Source: an uncultured Clostridia bacterium (GTDB lineage Bacteria; Bacillota; Clostridia; TANB77; CAG-508). Taken from it: a stretch of DNA of 34,187 nt. The translations under genes and the position numbers were made by a program. Of this stretch, positions 26,976 through 34,187 are shown in pieces. The notes under the pieces are model-generated. The model did no database searches. It had not been told where the DNA came from and was given only the letters and a program-made list of their open reading frames with translations. The DNA is taken from contig CANQRS010000007.1 in the NCBI GenBank assembly GCA_947626295.1, positions 1 through 34,187 of the forward strand, read 5' to 3'. Each line of letters begins with the position of its first letter. Positions within the stretch are counted from its first letter, which is position 1.

Positions 26976-27458
26976 TCGGTAAAGCTAATAATAATCTCAG
27001 CTAAAACTAATATATCTAATAATCTAACCTAATATATATTGCTATATAAATAAGCTATATACCAAATATATTAATCAGTCGCTCGACTATTAATACACTT
27101 TTAATAGCTTTATTCATCCATATAGGACTAGTAAAAACCATTAAGAAATATAAGAATAATCTTAACTCGAATATATTACATATATTGTAACCATATAAAA
27201 TTATATAGCTTGCCTACACATAATATATTCTTATCGCCAACATATAATGACCTTTTATCAAAGCCATTATACATTTTTGCTTGAGAATTAATAAGCTAAT
27301 AATAATTGATATAACAATTATTTGCTAAAGCAAAATTAACCTAATAATTTTCTTTGTTCAACTATTATTAACCTTACAATAATATTATGGTATATATAAA
27401 AAATTTTATTCAAAAAATTAAAAGGAAAAAAATGTAAAATTTTGTCGAACGATTTTTC
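26976..27458. other. Gene-free spacer between gyrB and the second T4SS operon
   Basis: About 480 bp without a credible gene; only unsupported ORFs of about 17-28 codons occur. It is rich in TATATTA words. It holds a hairpin at 27070-27094 (ATTAAT-c-AGTC..GACT-ATTAAT) and a small TTTGC-TAAA-GCAAA hairpin at about 27321. A small RNA or decayed sequence is possible; nothing is recognised. Confidence 0.5.
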
Positions 27459-27486
27459 TTGACAAATTAAAATTTTGTGATAATAT
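27459..27486 (+). promoter_or_regulatory. Promoter of the second T4SS operon
   Basis: Consensus TTGACA, 16 bp, TAATAT with a TGA extension, about 80 bases before the first gene. A TGTCGAAC word, matching the repeats upstream of soj, sits just upstream at 27443. Confidence 0.65.
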
Positions 27487-27570
27487 AATTATATATTAAA
27501 ATCTAAAATCTTTATTCAAAGTTTATTTTTAAAATCATTATTAATCAAAAATATGGAAGGAATTAAAAAT

Positions 27571-28137
27571 ATGCAATCAAAAAATATTACTGTTCAAGAA
27601 TGGATACAAGTCGAAGAAATTTTAAGTAATGGTATTATAAAATTAAAAAATAATAAATATATAAAAATAATAAAAGTAATACCTATAAATTTTAATTTAA
27701 AATCAGATTTTGAAAAAGAAAGTATTTTAAATTCATATAAAATTTTTTTAAAAACGTGTAATTTTGATATTCAAATATTAATTCAAAGTAATAAAGAAGA
27801 TTTACAAAAAAATATTGATAATATAAAAGAGAATTTAAAAAAAGAAAATAAAAAATTTTTAAATTCAATAGCAGAAGATTATATAGAATTAATTAATAAA
27901 TTAAATTCATTAAAAACATCTGCAACAAAAGATTTTTATATTGTAATTTCATCAACACAAAATTCGGAAAATTTTATGAGAGAAGAATTAATAATAGAAG
28001 AATTAAATGATAAATTTTTTAAAATAAAAGAGTGTTTACTAAGATGCGGAAATTCAATAAAAAATATTAATAAGAAAATTGAAGCAGAAAAAATATTGTT
28101 TTCTTTTTTTAATTCGAGATTATTTTTTTTGCAATAA
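27571..28137 (+). CDS. VirB4 N-terminal-domain protein (copy 2)
   Basis: 188 aa from the ATG at 27571 (AAGGA SD upstream; the track start is six codons earlier). It aligns by eye with residues of about 50-260 of the 408-aa protein at 7051: NGIIKLKNNKYIKIIKV against NMIIQKKGKRFLMIVKC, then IQILIQSN against IQIYVQTR, DFYIVISS against QYYIIISY, and the end FFNSRLFF against AYNRDEAE. It lacks the membrane helix and the C-terminal coiled coil of that protein, and has no P-loop. A coiled-coil segment is predicted at about 80-110. It is probably the partner of the ATPase that follows. The coding sequence is extremely A-rich, as is the rest of this operon. Confidence 0.75.
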   Translation: MQSKNITVQEWIQVEEILSNGIIKLKNNKYIKIIKVIPINFNLKSDFEKESILNSYKIFLKTCNFDIQILIQSNKEDLQKNIDNIKENLKKENKKFLNSIAEDYIELINKLNSLKTSATKDFYIVISSTQNSENFMREELIIEELNDKFFKIKECLLRCGNSIKNINKKIEAEKILFSFFNSRLFFLQ

Positions 28138-28153
28138 GTGGGAGGAGATAAAT

Positions 28154-29965
28154 ATAAAAAGCCAAAAAAAAGATTTAGTTGAAAAGGAAGAATTTATTAC
28201 AGGTATATTACAAGAAAAAGATTTGATATCACCAGCATATATAAATATGCAAAATCCAAAGTATATAGAAATAGATAATATGTATTATTCTGGTTTAATA
28301 GTTATAAATTATTACAGAGAACAAGAAGATTTAATTTTAAAATCTTTAATTGAAACAAATATAAATATGAATATATCTATGTTTTATGAAAAACAAAATC
28401 AATATAAAACAATAAAAGATTTAACATATCATATAGGAAATGTAGGAGTTGATATACAATCAAATAATCAAAATAGACAAGATATTGATATAGCAATTTT
28501 TACATATAATGATGCAAAATATATTAGAAAAGAAATGCAGGTTAATAATGAAGATTTGTATTTTTTATATATTTATATCGATGTTTATGCTGAGGAAATA
28601 AAAGAGTTAGAATATGCTTTAAGTAAAATAGAAGGGATAATGCAGAGTAAAGGGTTAATGACAAGAAGAGCAAATTTTAGAGAAGAACAAGTTTTTAAAT
28701 CCTGTTTACCATTAATGCAAAATAGTATGGATATAAAAATGTCAGCCAAAAGAAATATTTTAACATCAGGTTTACTAGCAACATATCCATTTATATCAAC
28801 ATCAATTTTTGATGAAAATGGAATTTTTATAGGACAGAATATTTATAATAATTCATTAATTTTTGTAGATAGATATGACACAAATAAATATAAAAATGCA
28901 AATATGTGTATATTTGGAACAAGTGGTGCAGGGAAATCATTTTATACTAAATTATTAATATTAAGGTATAGACTTTTGGGTATTGAACAATATGTGATTG
29001 ACCCGGAAAGAGAATATACAAAAATTTGTAAAAATTTACAAGGAGTAGAAATAAAAATTGGACCATCATCTGAAACATATATTAATATAATGGAAATAAG
29101 AGAAGAAAGTTTAGAAGATGGAGAAAATGGATACTTAGCTACTAAGATATCTAAGTTAATAGGATTTTTTAATTTGATTTTTGGAGAACTAAATGAGGAA
29201 GAAAAAGCATTGTTAGAAGAAAAATTAATAGAAACATACAGTTTAAAGGGTATAAATTTTAGCGATGAAAGTTTATTTATAGAGGATAAAGAGAAAATTA
29301 TTTCAAAGAGATTTAGGTCAAGTAAAGAAATGCCATTGTTAGAAGATTTATATAATATTTTTGAAAAAGATAAAAGAACTCAAAAATTTAAAATAAAATT
29401 AATTCCATTTGTAAAAGGGTCATTAAAATTTTTTAATGAATATACAAATGTTACTATTTCTAATAAGTTAATTATTGCCGATGTATACGAATTAGGAGAA
29501 GAAAATTTAAAATATGGTATGTGGCTTTTCATCGATTTATTTTGGGATTTAATAAAAATAAATAGAAAATCAAAAAAGGCAATATATATGGACGAAATTT
29601 GGAGATTAATTGGAGTAACATCTAATAAGGAGGTTGCATCTTTTATTTATAAAATATTTAAAACTATTAGAAAATATGGAGGAAGTGGTGTAGCAATTAC
29701 ACAAGATATTTCAGATTTGTTTAGTTTAGAAAATGGAACTTATGGAAAAAGTATTTTAAATAATTCAAGTATAAAAACCTTCTTTTCATTAGAAGAAGAG
29801 AATATAAAAATTTTATCAGAAAATATTAATCTATCAGAAAAAGAAAAGATTGAAATGAAATCTTTGAAAAGAGGCGAGTGTTTAATGATGGTTGGAGATG
29901 ACCATATTTTAGTAAAGGTAGAAGCGTCAGAAAAGGAGAAAAAATTAATAGAGGAGGAAGGCTGA
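28154..29965 (+). CDS. VirB4-family T4SS ATPase (copy 2), apparent AUA start
   Basis: 603 aa if it begins at ATA 28154. The SD GGGAGGAG (28140-28147) is six bases upstream, and the resulting N-terminus KSQKKDLVEKEE mirrors the first copy (SKKKLREQEDQEK). The track ORF uses a TTG at 28079, inside the previous gene and with no SD. Walker A FGTSGAGKS is at about 254-262, then VIDPEREYTKI. Walker B KAIYMDEIWRL is followed by RKYGGSGVAITQD, with the conserved Gln. It is a VirB4 paralogue of the 650-aa ATPase, with an N-terminal VirB4 mid-region and no membrane helix. It is preceded by its split N-domain and followed 1 bp later by the next gene. Confidence 0.88.
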   Translation: MKSQKKDLVEKEEFITGILQEKDLISPAYINMQNPKYIEIDNMYYSGLIVINYYREQEDLILKSLIETNINMNISMFYEKQNQYKTIKDLTYHIGNVGVDIQSNNQNRQDIDIAIFTYNDAKYIRKEMQVNNEDLYFLYIYIDVYAEEIKELEYALSKIEGIMQSKGLMTRRANFREEQVFKSCLPLMQNSMDIKMSAKRNILTSGLLATYPFISTSIFDENGIFIGQNIYNNSLIFVDRYDTNKYKNANMCIFGTSGAGKSFYTKLLILRYRLLGIEQYVIDPEREYTKICKNLQGVEIKIGPSSETYINIMEIREESLEDGENGYLATKISKLIGFFNLIFGELNEEEKALLEEKLIETYSLKGINFSDESLFIEDKEKIISKRFRSSKEMPLLEDLYNIFEKDKRTQKFKIKLIPFVKGSLKFFNEYTNVTISNKLIIADVYELGEENLKYGMWLFIDLFWDLIKINRKSKKAIYMDEIWRLIGVTSNKEVASFIYKIFKTIRKYGGSGVAITQDISDLFSLENGTYGKSILNNSSIKTFFSLEEENIKILSENINLSEKEKIEMKSLKRGECLMMVGDDHILVKVEASEKEKKLIEEEG

Positions 29966-29966
29966 A

Positions 29967-30905
29967 ATGCAAAAAGTCCTTACGGCAATAGGAAGTTTGG
30001 AACTTAACGAGAGATTAAAAAAAATTAAAGATTTTAAAGTTTTTGAAAAAGATATTCAATATAAAGAAGCGATTATAGATGTATTAAAAATAGAAAAAGA
30101 TTTTGATGTAATAATTATTAATGAGGACTTACCAGGAGAAATGAAGATAGAACAATTAATAAAAAATATCAAATTTATAAATAGTGAAATAAAAATATTT
30201 TTTATTTTGAAAAATAAAGATGAAGATATGGAAAAAACATTATATAATGAAAATGTGAAAAAAATTTTTTATAATGATGAAATAAAATTTGAAGAATTTG
30301 TAAAAGAAATAAAAGATAGTAACATTTCTCGAGAAGAAATATTATTAAAGGAAATTAATGACTTGAAAAAAGTTATTGTTAATAAAGATGATGAATTATC
30401 AAAATACAAAAAAGGAATAAAAAATAATAAAGGTGATTTGAGAGAAATTATTGCAAATAAAAATAATGAATTAGTGAAATATAAAAAAGATATAAAGAAT
30501 AATAAAAAAGTAATACAAAATAAAGTTATTATAATTACACAATTAAATGAAAAGATTATAGAGAAATGGTTGAATTCAAAAAGAAATGTTTATATTTTTA
30601 ATTTATATAATATAAATAAGAAAATAAAATATGCCACGAAAATATTTATTATTATTGATTGCAATTTTGATTCAATAAGAAATATTACAAAAATATTACA
30701 AAATATGAAATCAAGATATTTTGTGAAAATAAAAAGAATAAATTTTATATTTATACAGCAAGGTGAATATCAAATAAATTATAAAATATTAAAAAATTAT
30801 TTTAAAGATTATAATTTATTGGGAAAGATTAAAGTAAGGAATAATAAATATATTATAAATAAAAAAATAAAAGGAGAGTTAAATGGAATTAGCATTAGAA
30901 AATAA
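29967..30905 (+). CDS. TadZ/CpaE-like protein: pseudo-receiver, coiled coil, degenerate MinD-like half
   Basis: 312 aa; not assignable to a named family with certainty. Residues 1-115 look like a receiver fold (FDVIIINEDLPGEM, then EIKIFFILKNKDE), but the residue at the phosphorylation site, four before the Pro, is Asn. Residues about 118-185 are a Lys/Glu-rich coiled coil containing a 25-residue duplication (NKDDELSKYKK / NKNNELVKYKK). Residues about 186-312 resemble the second half of MinD/ParA proteins (ATKIFIIIDCNFDSIRNITKIL, then FIQQGEYQ and LLGKIKVRNNKY) but no Walker A motif is present. TadZ/CpaE pilus-localisation proteins share this order of atypical receiver and MinD-like domain. 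SD GGAGGAAGG lies in the end of the ATPase gene. It overlaps the next gene by 23 bp. Confidence 0.6.
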   Translation: MQKVLTAIGSLELNERLKKIKDFKVFEKDIQYKEAIIDVLKIEKDFDVIIINEDLPGEMKIEQLIKNIKFINSEIKIFFILKNKDEDMEKTLYNENVKKIFYNDEIKFEEFVKEIKDSNISREEILLKEINDLKKVIVNKDDELSKYKKGIKNNKGDLREIIANKNNELVKYKKDIKNNKKVIQNKVIIITQLNEKIIEKWLNSKRNVYIFNLYNINKKIKYATKIFIIIDCNFDSIRNITKILQNMKSRYFVKIKRINFIFIQQGEYQINYKILKNYFKDYNLLGKIKVRNNKYIINKKIKGELNGISIRK

Positions 30906-31602
30906 TATTCAAAATAATATGGAATTAAGTAAAGAGCAAAATTTTTTCCTAGATAATATGTTGGGGCAAACTATTGATAGAGGATTGGATATAGGAATAA
31001 GATGTTTACTCCCAGATTATATAGAGGACACAATAATAGACTTAAAGGATAATATAATTAATTTGGGTTTTAAAGATGGAATTTCTAAGAGTATAGAAAA
31101 AGCAATTGACACGGGAAAAAGTTTAATTGGAATTTTTAGTGGAAATTTTGAAAATGTTAATCAAGTGAATGAAGCTATAAAAAGGGGAGGCATAATTGAT
31201 TCTGTATCAGAAGTATTGGATAATATTTTTGATAAATTAAATAGAAGTGGAAAGGTAAATTCTAAAGTAATGGATATAATACAAATAGGCAAGGATAGTA
31301 TTTTAAATAGCATAGAAAATAATATAGAATCTAAGTTGTCTAATCAAATTTTAATTTCAACAGATTTAGATGATGCAATTAATAAATGGAAACAATATTA
31401 TAATAATCAAGATTTTAATAATATGGACAAAGAATATAGTCAAATAAAAAGCGAATTAAAAGATTTAATACCGCTAGAAAATACACTTAATGAGGCTAGA
31501 AATATTGAAATTTTGCATAATTTAATAAAAAATAATGGTAAAAGTTTTAATTTAAATGAGGAACAAAAGGATTTACTTAATAAGTTGAGTTTGGTAAAAT
31601 AA
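30883..31602 (+). CDS. Unknown helical protein of the second T4SS operon
   Basis: 239 aa; I cannot name a family. It is predicted to be almost entirely alpha-helical and acidic, with no signal peptide, clear transmembrane helix or Cys-rich motif. Recognisable landmarks are QTIDRGLDIGIRCLLPDYIED near the start, a glycine-dotted weakly hydrophobic segment GKSLIGIFSGNFENV at about 88-102, a repeat-like DSVSEVLDNIFDKL / KDSILNSIENNI region, and a charged C-terminal helix bundle. SD GGAGAG precedes ATG by 6 bases. The 23-bp overlap with the previous gene points to coupled translation, so it probably works with the VirB4-like and TadZ-like proteins. Confidence 0.8.
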   Translation: MELALENNIQNNMELSKEQNFFLDNMLGQTIDRGLDIGIRCLLPDYIEDTIIDLKDNIINLGFKDGISKSIEKAIDTGKSLIGIFSGNFENVNQVNEAIKRGGIIDSVSEVLDNIFDKLNRSGKVNSKVMDIIQIGKDSILNSIENNIESKLSNQILISTDLDDAINKWKQYYNNQDFNNMDKEYSQIKSELKDLIPLENTLNEARNIEILHNLIKNNGKSFNLNEEQKDLLNKLSLVK

Positions 31603-31649
31603 AGTTGTGAAATTTTGTGGAAAAACGAATAAAAATTGTATTGTTTTCC

Positions 31650-31678
31650 TTGCAAAAATTAAATTTATTTAGTATAAT
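31650..31678 (+). promoter_or_regulatory. Promoter of gyrA
   Basis: TTGCAA, 17 bp, TATAAT, about 37 bases before the gyrA ATG, so gyrA can be transcribed independently of the T4SS genes lying between it and gyrB. Confidence 0.75.
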
Positions 31679-31715
31679 ACGATATGGATAAAATAGATGA
31701 AAAGAGGTTGAAATA

Positions 31716-34157
31716 ATGGCAGAAAGACAAGATGGAAAGATAATAGAAAGAGATATTAATGAAGAAATGCAATCTGCATATATAGATTATGCAATGAGTG
31801 TAATTGTACAACGTGCATTGCCAGATGCAAGAGATGGATTAAAACCTGTACATAGAAGAATTTTATATACTATGCACGAAGATGGATTAACATCAGATAA
31901 ACCATATAGAAAGTCTGCAACAACAGTTGGAGACGTTTTAGGTAGATATCATCCACACGGAGATGCTTCAGTTTATGATGCAATGGTAAGACTTGCACAG
32001 GATTTTTCTATGAGGTATATGTTAATTGATGGACACGGAAATTTTGGTTCAGTAGATGGTGACCCAGCGGCTGCATATCGTTATACAGAGGCAAGACTTT
32101 CTAAATTAGCTGAGTCAATGATGACAGATATTGAAAAAAATACAGTAGATTTTATGCCTAACTTTGATGATAGATTACAAGAGCCAACAGTTTTACCAGC
32201 ACAGATACCAGCACTTTTAGTAAATGGGTCATCTGGTATAGCAGTTGGAATGGCAACAAATATTCCACCACATAATTTAACAGAAGTAATTAATGGAATA
32301 ATAAAAATAATTGATGAAGATGAAGTTTCTAATGAAGATTTAATGGAAGTTATAAAGGGACCAGATTTTCCTACGGCAGGAATAATAGTTGGAAAAGAAG
32401 GAATAAAAAATGCTTATGAGACTGGTCGCGGAAAAATAATTTTAAGAGCAGAAACAGAAATTGAAGAAATGAGTAATAATAAACAAAGAATAGTAGTTTC
32501 ATCATTACCATATCAAGTAAATAAAGCAAAATTAATAGAGAATATAGCTCATCTAGTTAGAGAAAAGCGCATTGAAGGTATTTCAGAAATAAGAGATGAG
32601 TCAGATAGAGAGCATAAAGTTAGAATGGTAATAGAATTAAAGAAAGATGCTAATGCACAGGTTGTATTAAATCAATTATTAAAAAATACACAAATGCAGA
32701 CAAGCTTTGGTATTATTATGTTAGCACTTGTTGACGGAGAACCTAAAATATTAACATTAAGACAATGTTTAGATGTTTATATAGAACATAGAAAAAATGT
32801 AGTTCTTCGTAGAACTCAATTTGATTTAGATAAGGCTTTAGCTAGAGCTCATATTTTGGAAGGTTTAAGAATTGCTATAGACAATATAGATGAAGTTATA
32901 AAAATAATTCGTAGTTCTTATGATGATGCAAAAGAAAGATTAATGGAGAGATTTGGATTAACTGATATTCAAGCACAGGCAATATTGGATATGAGATTAA
33001 GAACATTATCAGGATTGCAAAGAGAAAAGATTGAAGAAGAATATAATGAGTTAATGAAATTAATAGCACATTTGAGAGATATTCTAAATAGTGAAACATT
33101 AGTATTTTCTGTAATTAAAGAAGAACTTATAAAAATCAGAGATAAGTTTGGTGATGAAAGAAAAACATTAATTAAGCCTGCAGAAGGAGAATTTGAGATA
33201 GAAGACCTTATAAAAGAAGAGCAAACTGTTGTAACATTAACACATTTAGGTTATATAAAAAGAATGCCTATTGATACATATAGAAGCCAAAGAAGAGGAG
33301 GAAAAGGTATTACTGGTATTGCAACTAGAGAAGGTGATTTTGTTAAACAAATATTTACAGCATCTACTCACGATACAATATTATTCTTTAGTAATGAAGG
33401 AAAATTGTATAAATTAAAATGTTATGAAATACCAGAAGCAGGAAGAACAGCTAAAGGTACGGCAATAGTTAATTTGTTAAGTTTAAATGCAGGAGAAAGA
33501 ATATCAGCTGTTATCCCAATTCAAAATTTTGCTGAAGGAAAATATTTATTAATGGGAACAAAGAACGGATTGATTAAAAAGACAGCTTTAGTTGAATATA
33601 ATTCATCTAAAAAAACCGGTTTACAAGCTATTACTTTAAAAGATGATGATAAGTTGATTTCTGTTAAATTAACAGATGGAGAAGATAATGTTATACTTGT
33701 TACAAGAAATGGATTATGTATTACATTTGATGAAAAGGAAGTTAGACCAATAGGAAGGACAGCTCAAGGAGTTATAGGAATTAGAATAGATGAAGATGAC
33801 GAAGTAATAGGAATGGAATCTATTATTAGCGGAGGAAAAGCTACGCTTCTTGCTATTACAGAAAATGGATTTGGAAAAAGGACGGAAACAGATGAATATA
33901 GAGTTCAAATCAGAGGAGGAAAAGGAGTTTTAACATATAAGATTACACCTAAGACAGGTAAACTTGTAGGAGTTAAAATAACAAATGGTGATGAAGATGT
34001 TATGTTAATAACTGATACTGGAACAATTATTAGATTAAATGTTAATGAAGTAAGTGTACTTGGAAGAACTACGCAAGGAGTTACTTTAATGAGAACAAGT
34101 GACGGTGGTAAAGTTGTAAGTATCGAACTATTACCTCAAGAAGTTGAAGAACAATAA
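31716..34157 (+). CDS. gyrA: DNA gyrase subunit A
   Basis: 813-aa breakage-reunion subunit of gyrase, of normal length. The N-terminal [24 protein letters not shown] is present. The quinolone-pocket region has [21 protein letters not shown], with Ser replaced by Asp-Ala-Ser-Val context as in many species. The catalytic Tyr is in [10 protein letters not shown]. The GyrA box QRRGGKG starts the C-terminal beta-pinwheel, whose repeats each carry GR/GK..G motifs; the tail is short and acidic. SD AGAGG precedes the start. No drug-resistance inference can be drawn from this alone. Confidence 0.98.
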   Translation: MAERQDGKIIERDINEEMQSAYIDYAMSVIVQRALPDARDGLKPVHRRILYTMHEDGLTSDKPYRKSATTVGDVLGRYHPHGDASVYDAMVRLAQDFSMRYMLIDGHGNFGSVDGDPAAAYRYTEARLSKLAESMMTDIEKNTVDFMPNFDDRLQEPTVLPAQIPALLVNGSSGIAVGMATNIPPHNLTEVINGIIKIIDEDEVSNEDLMEVIKGPDFPTAGIIVGKEGIKNAYETGRGKIILRAETEIEEMSNNKQRIVVSSLPYQVNKAKLIENIAHLVREKRIEGISEIRDESDREHKVRMVIELKKDANAQVVLNQLLKNTQMQTSFGIIMLALVDGEPKILTLRQCLDVYIEHRKNVVLRRTQFDLDKALARAHILEGLRIAIDNIDEVIKIIRSSYDDAKERLMERFGLTDIQAQAILDMRLRTLSGLQREKIEEEYNELMKLIAHLRDILNSETLVFSVIKEELIKIRDKFGDERKTLIKPAEGEFEIEDLIKEEQTVVTLTHLGYIKRMPIDTYRSQRRGGKGITGIATREGDFVKQIFTASTHDTILFFSNEGKLYKLKCYEIPEAGRTAKGTAIVNLLSLNAGERISAVIPIQNFAEGKYLLMGTKNGLIKKTALVEYNSSKKTGLQAITLKDDDKLISVKLTDGEDNVILVTRNGLCITFDEKEVRPIGRTAQGVIGIRIDEDDEVIGMESIISGGKATLLAITENGFGKRTETDEYRVQIRGGKGVLTYKITPKTGKLVGVKITNGDEDVMLITDTGTIIRLNVNEVSVLGRTTQGVTLMRTSDGGKVVSIELLPQEVEEQ

Positions 34158-34182
34158 TAAAAATCAATAGGGAAAGAGTCAT

Positions 34183-34187
34183 ATGAG
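34183..34187 (+). other. Possible start of the next gene at the window edge
   Basis: GGGAAAGAG at 34170-34178 followed by ATG at 34183 resembles an SD and start codon, 25 bp after gyrA. Only five bases are visible, so the product is unknown. Confidence 0.3.

Noticed and set aside
27121-27270. Short minus-strand ORFs (17 and 28 codons) in the gyrB-T4SS spacer
   Set aside because: No SD, no similarity recognised and the sequence lacks the codon pattern of neighbouring genes.
28079-28137. TTG start for the second VirB4 ATPase as given in the ORF track
   Set aside because: No SD precedes it and the extra residues (KQKKYCFLFLIRDYFF) have no counterpart in the paralogue, whereas the ATA at 28154 has both an ideal SD and matching N-terminus.

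Overview
The window is the replication-origin region of a very AT-rich, low-GC Gram-positive bacterium. Gene order is rpmH-rnpA-yidD-yidC-jag-mnmE-mnmG-rsmG-soj-parB on the minus strand and dnaA-dnaN-recF-gyrB-gyrA on the plus strand, the classic Bacillota/Clostridia origin layout. Shine-Dalgarno sequences are strong GGAGG types and the genetic code is standard. The composition fits an uncultured gut Clostridia lineage, but that placement is inference only.

Layout from left to right. 1-1100: an AT-rich tandem repeat and an ABC transporter ATPase. 1172-1795: the 3' remnant of an Rpn/PD-(D/E)XK transposase-like gene. 2098-10550: a minus-strand type IV secretion (T4SS)-like cluster with four VirB2/TrbC-like pilins, PrgI, a VirB4 N-domain protein, a VirB4 ATPase and a large VirB6/TrbL-like membrane protein. 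10697-10942: tRNA-Ser(GCT) and tRNA-Ser(TGA). 11017-13177: soj-parB-DUF4446. 13650-17705: mnmE-mnmG-rsmG. 17778-20216: rpmH-rnpA-yidD-yidC-jag behind a perfect-consensus promoter. 20217-22484: dnaA and a bipartite oriC with DnaA boxes on both sides of dnaA, six perfect DnaA-trios and an AT-rich unwinding region. 22485-26939: dnaN, recF, gyrB. 27571-31602: a second T4SS-related operon (split VirB4 paralogue pair, a TadZ/CpaE-like degenerate protein, an unknown helical protein) inserted between gyrB and gyrA. 31716-34157: gyrA.

Every protein gene left of oriC is on minus and every one right of it is on plus, except dnaA itself, so transcription follows fork movement on both arms.

The feature most worth following up is the split, duplicated T4SS-like machinery housed inside the origin neighbourhood. 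It has pilins, PrgI, VirB4 and VirB6, but the window shows no relaxase, coupling ATPase or integrase. That looks more like a resident chromosomal pilus/secretion system than a conjugative element. Both loci encode the VirB4 N-domain and ATPase as two separate proteins. The second ATPase appears to start at an AUA codon. The accompanying 312-aa protein looks like a pseudo-receiver joined to a MinD-like half that has lost its P-loop. A one-base insertion near the 5' end of mnmE is the other notable anomaly.
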